Source of the DNA: Daphnia pulex
Lineage: Eukaryota > Arthropoda > Branchiopoda > Diplostraca > Daphniidae
DNA length: 64,000 nucleotides
Direction of reading: 5' to 3'
Assembly: GCF_021134715.1 (NCBI RefSeq)
Contig: NC_060020.1
Span: forward strand, 3,906,001-3,970,000
In this document: piece by piece, positions 1 to 12,473 of the stretch
Layout: the number at the start of each line of letters is the position of its first letter
How positions within the stretch are numbered: position 1 is the first letter of the stretch
The notes under the pieces: generated by a model
What the model saw: only the letters and a program-made list of their open reading frames with translations
Told to the model about the DNA's origin: nothing
Database searches by the model: none
Translations under genes and position numbers: made by a program

Positions 1-770
1 ATGATTAAGCGACCGTAAAAACTGGCATTTTTATTTTAGTAGTTTCTTGTATTTTTGTTTGTTTGTTTGTTTTTTGTAGTTGTGTTTATACACGTATAAA
101 CTAGTATCGGGTGGAAAAAGAGCCCAGCACCAAATGGAGACGTTTTGTAACGAAATATTATATCAAATAATCAACGAGAGAGAGAAAGAGGCAAAAAAAG
201 GACAGGCAAGACGAACAAGGACAAATTTATCCAAGTGGAAAAAGAAGAAGAGTAAGGAGACGAAAAATATCGGGCACTGGAAGATACAACTAAGCACGCT
301 GCACGCTATCATGATAATAGATTAAGTTGGCAAATAGCCAAAAAGAATTCTAGCCCTTTCGAATAATAATAAAATAAAGAAATTGGATATCCATAATGAC
401 AGAAACGGATCGGTACGATTACAAAATCATCTACTTGCAAGTTGACGACTCTTTTTATCAGAAATCTCGAATCTATCTAAATACACTGAGACGCACATCT
501 TCTCGTTTTGAGACAAAAATTCTACTTGGAAGAAACTTTACATTTTTTTTTTGTTTTGTTTTGTTTTCTCTTTTCTCTTAAACGTGGGGAGGAGAGCAAA
601 AGAATTGGGCGTAACAGCGAATAAGCGCGACGGAAAAGGCCACCGTTGTAATTAAAACAACCACAGAAAAAGAGAGACACCGCCCTACCTACTCCCCCCT
701 CCCTACCTGCTCTTCATGCTATTATTGTCTATCCCGTTATTTTTTTTTTCCTTTTCGTTGGCCATTTACT
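1..770. other. PKD downstream flank, probable 3'UTR
   Basis: No gene was recognised here. The part next to 770 lies just past the stop codon of the minus-strand protein kinase D gene and probably contains its 3'UTR. The two open frames at 80-325 and 396-581 are Lys/Arg-rich or low-complexity and resemble no family I know. Confidence 0.4.
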
Positions 771-3700
771 CTAAAGCCGAAGTCTACCGTAGGCAGCGTT
801 AAAATTTTCGCCGTTATCCAAAACATGCTCTCGTCTATAAGCCTCCCAGCGGGCGTCATCTGATTCATGGGTGGCGTAGCGGATGCCGATTTGGCGCTCG
901 AGTTCACGTAAGTCACACCACGTTTGATAATCCTGTTGTGAATAAATAAAGAGAAATTAAAAGATCAAATAATATATCCTCGGGGAAAGCACCGAACAAA
1001 GATGGAATTCAAAAACCGACCTGCAACCAAATGTGGTTGAGCGACTTGTCAACAGTGTAGCGCTTTCGCTGTTTCACTTGCAGCACATTGGCTATCAAAT
1101 CGATGGCTGCATTTCAAAAAATATTAACAATCAAAATCAAACTTTGTTTCAATATGAGATGCGATCATTTACCGTCAGAAGAGATTTCCTTCCAAGGACT
1201 AGGCGGGTACATGAAGGCTGCATTTTGGATTTGGTCGTTGATGTCTTCGTCTTCGTTGAAAGGGAATGTGCCACTTAGACTTACGTAGACAATAACGCCA
1301 ACACTCCACATGTCCAGCGATCGATTGTAGCCCTTGTTGCGCAACACCTCTGGAGCTGAAAAATCACGCCCAATTAGCATATCAAATTTCAGCGGGGAAA
1401 TCAAAACGGGATACATACCAAGATAAGCGGGCGTTCCAACCACAGATCGTCGGAAAGATTTTTCTCCAATAATACGAGCGAAACCAAAGTCACACAGTTT
1501 AACCTGCGGGAATTCGGCATTGGTTGAAAGGAGAACATTCTCCGGTTTAAGGTCGCAGTGAACAATGTTCTTGCTGTGCAAGTGCTTCAGCGCAACGAGA
1601 ATCTGCACGGGAAAGGTCACGCATTTGACTCGGATCGTTAAAATGGAAACTAAAAATAAGAAATCAAAAGCAGCGGTAAAAGTACCTGGGTAACGAGGAA
1701 CTTTGTGATGCGCTCAGACAGCCTTCCCTTTTCACTCGAGAGAATCATCTCCAACATGTCGCCTTTAAGTTTCTCCATGACGACAAAAATACGCTCGGGG
1801 GTTTCAAACATGCGCTCCAAATTGACCACGCCCGGGTGCGACAAATTCTGCAGGATGCAGACCTCGTTCTTGAGCTGATCCGCTTGCTTAGTTGGAAAGC
1901 GCATTTTGTCAATAACTTTGATGGCCACCGGTCTGTTTGTCTTGCGATGTGCTCCTATAGGGTCCAAACAAAATGTAAACAATGGGCTAGGCGAATAAAA
2001 TCAATCACTCACCTCCGTAGACGACACCAAACTGGCCAGATCCTAGCACTTCATCGGGAAAGATTTGATACACTTGTCCGATATCCGAACCGATTTCTTG
2101 TTCTCTGTCACTATTACTATCCCCTGCAGCCGGTTCTGTCAACAAATCTCTAGCTTACAAGTGTAGTTCTAAAATTAGATTGAACGTTTGATTTACTTGT
2201 CAGGGGAGACGGTGACGCAGTAGCTCCTTGCGAGTTATTTGTCAAGGGTAATAAAGCCTGACGGATGGCCGTTTCCCATGATTTGGCCAAATGAACACCA
2301 AGGCCAGTTTCAAGTGCCTGCGGAAGTGCAGAGGCTCCGTTGCCATTCTCTTTCTGTCCGAAATGGGGATCCTCGCCGATGTAATAGTCCACATTGGCCG
2401 TCCTCAACTCGAAACAGTGCATGCGATCTGAGAGTTAAAAAGGAAATCCCATTATTAAAAGCTAATCAGGGCATCTCCATCCGACTAATCTCACCTTTGG
2501 CGGTCTCGACGGCCAAGATTTCTGATAATGGCAGCTCCTTATAAAAATGTTTGCCCGTTTCGTTTTGGTACAAAGTAATGGACTTGGTGTCCAGCCGCCA
2601 GAAATGTCTCCGTCTCTGTACAGGCAACACAGATTCCAATTACTTGCCTAATACGTTTGTTGTCATTTACTAGTAAGTTTATTACGGAAGGATCCTTGTT
2701 GGTGTAATGAATCATCCAGCCCTCCTTGAGAACGTTGGAGCCCCTCCTTTTGGTGTGTTTCACCGATTGAACAATGCGCATTAGCGGGATGTTGCTGCTC
2801 ATTGTAGGACTTGGAAAAGGAGAAAACGAGTTTATGTTTCACGATTTCTTTTTCCTCGGAACTCATTACGGTCAAGTTACCTGCTGGGTCGAATTTTGAT
2901 CGTGATGTCATCTGCCACTTCGGGGATACAATCATCGGGCTAAAAAAAGAAAGGCAATTCTCAGTACAAACGCTCTTTTTTAAAACGGTCCTAATGTGCA
3001 ACATCATGTCCTACCATGTTGTGACTGTGTGTAATGGAGATGTCGTCATCGCTGTCTTCGTCCACTCCGTCCGCCATAGGAGCCAATTGCTCGTCCGTTC
3101 CTTCCGTGTCTAAAAGAGAAAAAGTGGCAACGCTTCAAGTGTCTGTCTCAAGTAGCAGCTGCTGCGAAGATCTATATACCTGTCTCCACTCCTGGCTCCT
3201 TGGGGGCTTCGCCCGTGCACGTGTTGGGAATGTTGTCCTTGCATTTGCGATGGACGTTGAAGCGACAATCGCGGCATTGGAGACCTTGCTTAAAGAGTCC
3301 TTTCAGGAGCTTACGACAAAAGTGGCACACGGTCGGCTTCGTGTACGAGTGGACGACAAATGTGTGCGGGATCTTGATGCGGCCCGCCATTTCCTTCTCG
3401 ATCCAAAAAGGACGTCCGGCGCTAATGGAAGGCCGGCCGTGTTTTTGAATACTCGGACTGGTGCTGCCGCTCGACGGGCTGTTGGACACGCTCTGCACAA
3501 AAGGAAGAAAAAGAATTCCGAGATGAAGAACGTTGAGAGAGAGAGAGAGTTACGGTTGATCTCATTATATTACGCGCATGACGCTAACTGTAATGGATTC
3601 ATCACTGCAGGACATGGAGTCGGACGGGCTGCGAGGCAGAACATTGGATGGTGGCGGCAAAAGTGACGGCGTCAATAGCGACGGCGTCAACGACGATGAC

Positions 3701-6700
3701 GACCGCCGGCTCCGAGTGTACGAACAGTTGTTGGGGATTTTGTAGACGCATCTTTTATGGAAGCTCAAGCCGCAAACTGGGAAAACCAATCAAAAGAGGA
3801 GAAAAATCGTTAAAAGAAACAACATTTTTGTCGGCGGACTTTTTATCTTTCGGCTCAGAGTGTGATTTACATTCGCATTTCAATCCTTGGCGGACAAGGC
3901 CGAAGAGCATCTCGCCGCAAAAGTCGCAAAAGGCAGGCGACTTGTACGAGTGCACGTTCAGTTGGTGCGGACGGATTTGCACGCCATCTTGGGGAATGTT
4001 GGCTGCAGATGAAATGATTAAAAGAGTGAGTGAATACATAAAAATAAAAACGGTCGTGCATGAGACATTTCCAATTTACCCGAAAGGACAATCTCGACGA
4101 GTGTATCGTCGGTGATCTCCGAGGCAGAGTTGATGAGCTGCAAAATGTTGGGTTTGGTATTGTCGTGACGAAAGAGGTTGACGCACTCGTTGAGTCGTGG
4201 TATGCCATGATCCAAGAACTAAAAGAAAGAAAGGATGAAAAAGGATTTTCAAAAATAAATAAGACATGGTAAAATCTAGACAATAGATCTGTGCATCTGC
4301 AGAGAGCTTGAGGGAGCTGATCATATGACAATGCGTTTACAAGAGCTTAGATGTTGAGTAAGGAAAACTTCATACTTTGTCTTGGCTGGATGAAAGGATC
4401 GCTAGATCCCGGTATTTAAGGGGATGTTGCATATAGCAGCGGGTAGGAAAATATCAATCCCGACACATTTCTTTTCTCCATTCCTTATGACCTCTATTCC
4501 GCATTGCGCTTCAGATCAGAAAAATCCAAGAAGATGCCACTTGAAAGTGTGTAGAAACGCTTCCGCAAGTCAAAACACGCTCTTGGCGCCGTGCAAAAGG
4601 GCCGACGGCTGTTCAGTTGGGTTGGGCTTACTCCCGCATCAACAACCACCGCATTGAAACATCCTTCGGGGGGTGGCAGTGGGGGGGTATCCTCCACCAC
4701 CACCACCCAAAATCGCATCAACACTACTGCTGCCGCCGCCAGAATACTGAGTGCTAGAGCTCGAGATGATAGCTTTTTAAAAGTAACTCTCTGAGGAAAG
4801 AAAGAAAAGGGATCCCTGTTTTATATCTTTTGACTGGGGATATATTTTAGTATTCCGACAAAAGCCCAGTCAATGAATACAACGATCAGGGATAATGTGA
4901 ATGGCCGACAATCGCTGCTGGCCAAATTGTTAGCCGACAGCGAAAAAAAAACCGACCCAAAAATTGAAGAAGACAACCGAATTACCGGGTCACGAAATTT
5001 TCTCCCACGACCACTACTATTAAGTCCCGATGACAAAAGTGGGCAGAGAGACGGGAGGGAGAGAGCAAATAACAAGGCTTTGGGCGGCTAAGGGACACAC
5101 AAGTTGCAGAAGTCGGGAGGAGAGTTTGGTATCGATCGCGCTGCTGCAGCTGGCGGCCAAGTTGGTTAGCGAGTCGAAAAAGAGACGCACAAAGAAGAAG
5201 AAGAAGAAAATAAAAAGGGAAAAACACATTTATAGTGTGCTCGACCGTCCCCCTCCTTTTTTCCCGACCGATTGATTGATCACGCATTGGTGGTGAACGC
5301 TAAGTTTGTTGTTTTCTATTTTATCCCGTCAGTCTTAGAAATCCCGAAAACTTGAAGCATACGAAATGAGCGCAAGGCCTCATTTCGCCTGCTGTTGTTT
5401 GCTCCGACTGCTCACTGGCCGCGATCCAGGGATTGAATCCACATTAAGCCACACCCCCCTCCCACCGAGAGAGAAAAATACACAGAACCTCAAAATGGGT
5501 CAAAATCACGACTCGACGTGGTAAAGGAAACGGAAGTCTCGTGTTTTGGGGTTTGGAAAAGAACATTCGTTCATTTTTTCGATTTGAAAAAAGAAACAAA
5601 CCACTATTTCTACTTCCACTATTGGAGAAAATAATATACAGTTGGGAAAATACTACAATCAAAAGAGACCACCGAGATTGACTTCCACGTTTTTTTACGA
5701 TTACAATCCCCACCCCCTTTTCTGGCTCTTGTCTGTTTTTTTTTTTTTATTACAATTCCATTTCCTTCCTCTATATATATATCGGGAGTGAAAGGGGGAT
5801 GTGCTCGAGTCGATTTGCAGAGTTGTGACGAATTCCGCAACGGAGCAGATGGCAGCACTACAGAAACACGAATAGAATAACAAAAGAGTTAACGGGACTG
5901 AGTGTGCGGGAGGAAGTCTGAGGGAGTTGTAGTTTGCAGACGTCGCCGAAGGCAACTAACTCATTAATCAAATCGTCTCGTCACATTCAGCTGAGATGGA
6001 CGAGAAGGGAAATCTGGGAAAGTTCCCAAAAATAAAAATAAAAAAAACAGTCCTCTCACACTCCATAAAAAAGAGGCAAGAAAATCGAACAATAATAGTT
6101 TCGGCTCAGATCCAAACGCCAGGGTTTTATAAAGCGTGAAAGCATGATCCCGACAGTGTTGAGATGCTCAAGAATGGGGAGGGCAAAGCTCGTGCATATC
6201 CGTTTTGGAAATGTGCGTGATTCTTCTTTTTAGGCTCCTCCTACTAGACTCCCCAGCGGACGAGTCATTTCCCCCAAGGTCAACATTCTATGCGTGTGAG
6301 TGAGTCTTACAGACGAATCACGAGGATGGAAAAATAAAAGAATAAGGGGGCAACGAACATCAGCTACAACATCGTCGGTCCTTGTGACGGGGGTTCTAAT
6401 TCCCATTGTTGTTGACCCAATCAAGAAAAGAAGCCCAGAAGGTTTTTTTCCTTTTTTCTATTCGTAGAAAGATCCGCCGGAAAAAGGAAATGAATCTGGA
6501 GAGGGCAAAAAAGGGCGAATTGCGTGAACAAACTGATGGGACTAGGATTCATTCGCCAAAATCCTGGATAGTAACACAGAAAACGTCAGCAACAGCTAAA
6601 AGCTTGAAAAGGAACGAGTTTCATCAAATATTTGACATGTCAATGCACAAGACATTTTTCCTTCCATCTCAATCATCCTAAATCCAATATCGCAACGTGG

Positions 6701-7156
6701 CTGCTGAAGAAATCGATTGGCCCCCTCTTGAAAAGAGATTATTTCTAATCATCCAACCTTATTGATCATTTAAAGCAGGATTGTGTCAACAGTTCCCAGT
6801 GGAAGTGGATGGGAAAATATGGAGAAAAATTCCGAATACAACAGCTTAGCAACTTAAAAGGCAAAAATATACACGGCAAACACACTTAAGCAACGACAGT
6901 GATGACGTAATATAATCAAAACAAAAAAGCTCTCTGGTTACTACAATAAAGGCGTTGTCAGGTGTATAGTGATGCATGGACGTGGAGGTAATTGGATCGG
7001 CGTGTAATGTTCAAAAACACTTACCCGTTGATTAATAAAGTTGCAGGCCAAATCTTTGAGCGTTTTCAGCGTTAACTGGGAGGCATCCGTGGAGATAAAG
7101 TCTCGTACCAGTCCAACTTGGAACATAAAGGTCACCTGACCATTACCATCATCCAT
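771..7156 (-). CDS. PKD: Serine/threonine-protein kinase D (PKD)
   Basis: This is a diacylglycerol-responsive CAMK-group kinase of the PKD family, which acts at the trans-Golgi and downstream of PKC. Sixteen coding exons in transcript order are 7156-7025, 4218-4080, 4002-3871, 3776-3589, 3492-3180, 3109-3015, 2939-2881, 2809-2686, 2615-2495, 2427-2197, 2135-2013, 1954-1686, 1602-1419, 1355-1173, 1106-1021 and 932-771. They join in frame to 846 residues (human PKD1 is about 912). Domains in order: N-terminal PKD-specific region (1-90), C1a zinc finger (about 91-155), C1b (about 240-290), PH domain (about 379-500) and kinase (about 540-795). Visible residues are ATP lysine K565, HCD motif with D659, DFG D680 and the two activation-loop serines S691 and S695 in the PKD signature [16 protein letters not shown]. 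The C-terminus ends GRLRL and lacks the PDZ ligand of human PKD1/2. Start chosen at MDDGNGQ. The first intron is 2.8 kb; the others are short. Confidence 0.95.
4219..7024 (-). other. Large first coding intron of PKD
   Basis: This 2.8 kb intron separates the PKD start exon from the rest of the gene. It contains pyrimidine-rich runs and an exon-like patch on the minus strand at about 4494-4792, described under findings. I see no independent gene, so it may hold regulatory sequence. Confidence 0.6.
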
Positions 7157-8215
7157 GATGGAGCTTGGATCCAAAATTTTATGAAAAACACAATCACAAT
7201 TATGGCGAAGTTTGACTTTTGGATGGCAGTGAAATTCGCACACACACAAAACTGGCCCTTTTTCGTTGGAATAGTCTGTGTGGTTGGTGTGTGTGTGTGC
7301 AATCAGGTGGGAGCAATGGAGTAAAAAAAAAAAAAAAACGGGTTCCAGCAACCAACAGGTTGATTGGAATGTCACATAGCCTCGGGCTGAGATCACCTTT
7401 TCTTTCGTCGTTCTCCCGCCCTGGCACCACTTAGATTTTTCCTTTTCTTTCTTCTTCAAAGAAAAAAGGTTGGGTTTTTACCTCCACTTGATTGCACGAC
7501 AAAACTGAGCAACACGACTGTTTTAAAACCAACACAGATGGGAGCAGCACAACGCGTGATAACACGTTGGTGATGAAAAAAGTCGGTGCGAATAAGAGGG
7601 ACTGGCTAATGGAAATGCCCAAACTAAATTCAATTAATACGCAGGTTTCCCAATCATGATGGCACACACAAAAAATTCACGTATAAACATCACACACACA
7701 CACACACACACTAGCACACTTTACGTTCTCTCGAGAAATGCAGAAACAGACTCACGTACGTGTGTGTGTGTGTTTCTGACCGTGCAGCTCAAGTCACGAT
7801 AACTTGGTAGTCTGCCGAGCTAATAAATACTGTCGCTACTCGGAGATCCGTCTTTGGCTTGCTCACAATTTTCTGGCCAAAAACAGCGTTGCCATTCTCT
7901 CGTGACTGAACGAACGAAATCCATGAAAAATACATATTCATAGCTACATTGGAAAATTGTGAATTTTTCAGGTCTTCTTTATTACAAATATAATAGTTGT
8001 TTTAAATTCATGGAGTTAAAAGTTATATTTTGTGTGATTAAGTAAATGGTTGCCATGGTAACTTAGAGACATCTGCAGACTGCTGTTGCCGACCCGTCAA
8101 CCCCATGTATTTTTTACGATCACGTTGCTTATGCAGAAACAGGGCTGCGTTCTTAATCTGAATTATTGAATACTTTTTCAATCACAAAGAATTGCTTGCA
8201 ATATTATTATTCGCC
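7157..8215. promoter_or_regulatory. Divergent upstream region of PKD and EXOSC5
   Basis: About 1 kb separates the PKD start codon (minus) from the EXOSC5 start codon (plus). It must hold the 5'UTRs and promoters of both. A CA tract (7691-7711) and a TG tract (about 7760-7772) lie between them. No clear TATA box was identified. Confidence 0.5.
7691..7711. repeat. CA dinucleotide microsatellite
   Basis: About ten perfect CA units. A TG tract of about six units follows at about 7760-7772, so the pair is inverted and could fold back on itself. Confidence 0.9.
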
Positions 8216-9170
8216 ATGGAGACTGAAGAGAATAGCATTCGTGCTTTAAAGTGCGAACAAAGCGTACTGTCACGTGCAGATGGCTCGGTGATGTTTTCTC
8301 AAGGTAAGTTTAGATTTGTAACTTTTTCCACGCTGTTTTCGTGTTATTTTGTCCAAGTCGGTAAATTTTATTTTATTGACTTGTCATTTCAGGGAATACT
8401 GTGGTAATGGCTTCAGTTTATGGACCTTTGGAGGCTAAAATTCAAAAGGAACTGTCCGATAGAATGTACATTGAACTAAACTACAAGCCAAAAACAGGAA
8501 TGCCAGGTTATTAATAACTTATCCTGTGTATTATTATTTCTGTAATATTGAATGCATTTTTATTTAGGTGTTGCTGAGCGTGGAAAGGAGAAACTCATCA
8601 AGACCACTTGTAATCACATTATTTTGACGAACCTGCACCCTCGAACAGCTGTCTGCATAACAGTTCAAGAAATGCAAGATGGTGGAACTGTAAGCACTTA
8701 CCACAACAAATTTATTTTGATCAAGAATTAGTTGTTCACATTTTCCATAAACTAGTTGCTAGCAGCCTCCATCAATGCTGTGTGCCTTGCACTTCTTGAC
8801 TCGGGTTTACCCCTGCAGTGTCTTGTAGCTGCAGTGACTTGTTTGGTAGACAAGAAGGATAGAATTGTCCTAGACCCATGCATCAGCACAGTCAAAGTAT
8901 GATTTCCACTAAGAATTAACTAATTTTTTTCCCCCATTTTTTGTTGTTGTGCCTAACTTACTTTTTTCCCCATTACAGGAAGGTTATAAAGCAATGTTTA
9001 CCTTTGCTTTTGACAGTCAAAAATACAACTTAATTCTGAGCCACTGTGAAGGCCAAGTTCCCTATCAACTTTTTCAAAAAGCCATGGAGCTGTGTCAGAA
9101 AGCCAGTCACGTCATCTTTGATTTCTACCGGCAAGCAGTACTACGAAAGTTTTCCAACGAACTTCTGTAA
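8216..9170 (+). CDS. EXOSC5: Exosome complex component RRP46 (EXOSC5)
   Basis: This is an RNase PH-fold subunit of the hexameric ring of the RNA exosome, which acts in 3'-to-5' RNA processing and decay in nucleus and cytoplasm. The five exons are 8216-8303, 8393-8506, 8568-8689, 8756-8896 and 8979-9170, joining to 218 residues (human EXOSC5 is 235). Recognisable family segments are VYGPLEAKIQKEL, a GVAERGKEKLI segment, NLHPRTAVCITVQEM, the AASINAVCLALLDSGLPL stretch and the C-terminal VIFDFYRQAVLRKFS. The metazoan subunit is thought to be catalytically inert; I did not verify active-site loss residue by residue. The start is the first ATG of the open exon, immediately followed by the conserved RALKCEQSVLSRADGS region. 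Introns are 61-89 bp. Confidence 0.95.
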
Positions 9171-11250
9171 AACTTTCAAAAAATACACATTTTAAAGTTT
9201 TGTATATGCGACTGAAAACAAAGTATAATTGTATAAGTATAGGCTTGCTTATTTCCAGTATCGTTAAATTTCTTCGGAAAACCAATCCATCCTAATATGT
9301 CATGCGCATCTAGCAATACTCGAGTAATCACGTTCACCAAAACTATATCTAGAAGGTTTCCTGCCCGGAGCTTGGCTCCAATGCAATGCGGTACAATTTT
9401 GACACAAGTTATTTAGGTATAGTAAAAGTGCCGATTGTGAAATCAGAAAAAAAATAAACTTAACTTTGAAACAAACTCTTCTTAGAATGACATATGGTAG
9501 GTAGTTCTACCATTTTTAGGATTTATTCGGTCGGAAAATGTAGCATAAAGGAATTTCTTTTATGGTTATTCTGAAAATTTATTTCAAGGTGGTCTGGATA
9601 TATCGAGTGCGATTTCAGCCTTTACGGTAATAGGCCTTGAAATGTTTTTCTCAATTAGAAAGTTTAGCCAATTAGGCTGTCAAGTCAAAGTCAACACAAA
9701 TAAAGCAATTCTAAATTTAAGTCATGTATCACCTGATTCCAGTTTCGAGTTATTTTCCGATTGTTCCATTTCAGTAGCAATCGTAATCATGATTGTGGCT
9801 AAGTAAACGTTATCTTGTGTGTGGTGTCCATTATTAGACAAAAGAATCTAAATTGGTCAGAACACTTTGAAGAGATTAGAAATTATTAGTTGATTGTCAA
9901 AATGACTCAAATAATTTAGAAAGTGTCACTGCTTCGTTATTCGTCCTTTAAAACAATTTAAAATTCCTGTATTGTCCTACATTCATTGCGTGGCCCTGTG
10001 CTTTGTGTGCACGCAGATGTATATTATAATGTGATGCCCGTGCCACTTTGATCGATCCAGCACGATTCAGAAGGGGGGAAAAAACCCAGCACGAATTTTA
10101 TTTTGAGTCGATCGCGTCTTAAGGGTTAGGGAGCTTTTATTAACTTTCTCGTTGATAGTTCGATGGTCACTATATACTGCCGGCTCTACAGAAAAACTAG
10201 CGGGACATTTCAAGGACGTATTGTCCCTTTTACTTTTTTATCGATTCCTTTGTCAAATTCTGAAATAAATTTTTTTTTCCCCCTCATGCGTCTCAACGAG
10301 GTTGGTCAGATCGATTTATTCGTAGTGTATATATACAGGAATAAGGAACTCAAATAAAAACTGGGTCGTCTTATATATATGTCCAAAGAATTTGTTGGAA
10401 TCAATCAATCGGACTTTCTTGTGTGTACGAAAAAGTGTAATAACAAATTCGTGGCATGGCATATCAATAGAGAAAGGGGCGGAATTTTGATTGCATTTTT
10501 GTTGTGAGTCAATGACGAATAGCTGCAAAAAAAGAAAAAAAGAAAACGGGATCATGGAAGAAGAAGAAATTGACGTTGCTAGGTTATATTCTGGATGAAT
10601 ATTTGATTCCGGGGACGGCCGCGCGGATAGTTCAGCAGACGGTACGACTTTATTTGATGCTGGCCAAGGCCAGCGGGTGAAAACGCGAAGAAAGTCTTGA
10701 ACGAGATGAATGAAGAGGAAAGCTTCGTCGTGAAAGCCATTGATAATGATATGATTTATCTCAGTCAAACATGAGAGAATGCCCACCGGAGATGGCGAGC
10801 TGCCCCAAGAGAAATCAACAGACAAATTAAAAGGCCATTGTATAGGTGAATTTCTAGTATATAAATACAATTATGCATTCAGCGAGAGAGCGACGAAACT
10901 TTACATATAGTGTACAGCAAGTAGGTTGAAAATACAAAGTGCGTATAATCAAACATAGCTTGTCCGCAGGCTGCTGTTGCTGGAAAACATTCGGTTAACA
11001 ACATGCGTATAACACTGCTCTGCTGCTGCTGGTTCGGGTTCCAAACCGTATAAACAGACACGTAATCTATATGCGTCAAAAAAGGTGCCAACTCGTTGCT
11101 CATTCCAGATGGTACGTAAGAAAATAAAATGGATGCCTTTATTTAAAAACAGACAACAGATAGTTTTCCTTCTTCCACGAATCGCACGATAAAAACGCAG
11201 AATATTATTAAGCGAATACCAACTTCATTTTTGAATGTGTATTAAATCTT
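9171..11250. other. Intergenic, AT-rich, with an unexplained frame
   Basis: About 2 kb lies between EXOSC5 and the first glycosyltransferase. It includes the EXOSC5 3' end. The only notable coding-like signal is the minus-strand frame at 10316-10870, listed separately. Confidence 0.5.
10316..10870 (-). CDS. Uncharacterised open frame, possibly exonic
   Basis: I do not recognise this 184-codon open frame. It is long for non-coding sequence of this composition and begins with an ATG encoding MYLYTRNSPIQWPF. Inside it, at about 10524, is a very good minus-strand splice acceptor (a long pyrimidine run ending in GCAG) after which the frame stays open to the stop. Another open frame of 74 codons lies upstream at 10879-11103. 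No domain, signal peptide or repeat is evident. It could be a lineage-specific gene, part of a multi-exon gene, or chance. Confidence 0.22.
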   Translation of the reverse strand: MYLYTRNSPIQWPFNLSVDFSWGSSPSPVGILSCLTEINHIIINGFHDEAFLFIHLVQDFLRVFTRWPWPASNKVVPSAELSARPSPESNIHPEYNLATSISSSSMIPFSFFLFLQLFVIDSQQKCNQNSAPFSIDMPCHEFVITLFRTHKKVRLIDSNKFFGHIYKTTQFLFEFLIPVYIHYE

Positions 11251-12473
11251 TCAGTCAATTAAAGTTTCCATTCCAGAAGCCAAGACCATTTCTCGGGCCA
11301 TCTCTCCAAAGGGATAAGGATACGTTTGAACTATTTTTTCGTCAAAGGAAGGTGTTTGATTGTAATTAGGATCCACTGAAAAGAAAATGAAACGGTTGAG
11401 TCTAAAAGAAAAACAAATAACTGAGCGAAATGTAGGACGCACGATAACTGCGATGATTGATCATGAGATGAATGGTATCCAGTGAACGCCAATCGAATTC
11501 TTTTTCGGTATAAAGATTTAAAGAAAGAACAAGATCAGCTCCGAATTGCACTTTCACTCGATGAATCTAAATCAACGATGTGTTTCAAATGGATGCGTGA
11601 TTTATTCAACGTTCACGATTTCACGTTTCATTTTTTTTGCGGTTTCTATTTACCAATTCCGGGTGATGAAACAAAATTTTCGTTGTCGGTCGCTCCCCTG
11701 CATTGTAATACCTGTGATCACGCAATCGGAAAATCTTTTGAATAAGCCGTGAATTGATTGAATGAAATAACTATAATATACCACAATTCCGGATGATATT
11801 CGTGATAGGAATCGAGCCACAAGGGCAGAAAACGAGATTGTCGATTAGCGACGATCACCTGAGTCCCGAGAAACTGTCCTTCGTCCCAATTGATGGCCAA
11901 TTCAAATTTGCGATACTTATCGAGATTTTTGATGACGTAGACGTCGTTATCTAAATAAATTCCGCCGTATTTCATTAGAGTTTTAATGCGTGCAATGTCG
12001 CCACCGTGATAAACTCTCAAATCGGGTTCAATCTGTTGGCCAAAGATCTCGGACGGCGGCTGCAGTGGCAGGATGCGGATGCGCGATCTTAGCTCGAGAT
12101 CGTTTTCAATTAATTCCCAGTACTTGCCTCTGAATGTTCGCTCTGCTGCGTCTGTGTGAATGTAGAAATGCTCGGGTCGGTGGTTGCGAAAAGCCGCCTG
12201 AATGCAAATGTAATCGATAAAAGAGAATTCCGGTTTGCTGAACCGGATCAAGTGGATGATGTTCGGAACGATGAAGTGCTCGGCACCAGTTTCGTTGTTA
12301 AAATTCACAAATGACGACTCATTTTTGCTGAAACGTTGCTTTTCAAGTGTGAAATGGAATAATGATTCCAGGAAGGTAGTCGTCATCATTAGAATGAGAC
12401 CTACAAGTAAAAGAACGGCGGATGAACGAAGCACATATCGCAACGAAGCGCTCCGGATGAGCAGCAGCGACAT
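11251..12473 (-). CDS. GT32-like DXD glycosyltransferase, copy 1
   Basis: A type II Golgi glycosyltransferase of the Gly_transf_sug/GT32 kind; donor and acceptor sugars cannot be told from sequence. Four exons (12473-11782, 11711-11654, 11566-11443, 11375-11251) encode 332 residues. A short N-terminal tail is followed by one membrane anchor (about residues 19-36), a stem, and a catalytic core with NNETGAEHFIVPNIIH, PPSEIFGQQ and the hallmark KYGGIYLDNDVYV, where D175 and D177 form the DXD that binds metal and nucleotide sugar. The C-terminal part has YYNAGERPT and DTIHLMINHRSY. Introns fall after TG of the final exon-1 Trp codon, after the PEL codons, and within the RSY-LDP segment. Copy 2, next upstream, is the closest relative, with identical intron positions, so the pair is a recent tandem duplicate. 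Confidence 0.85.

Noticed and set aside
3034-3666. 210-codon plus-strand open frame
   Set aside because: It is the antisense shadow of the PKD C1b and linker exons, which are supported by domain matches and splice sites.
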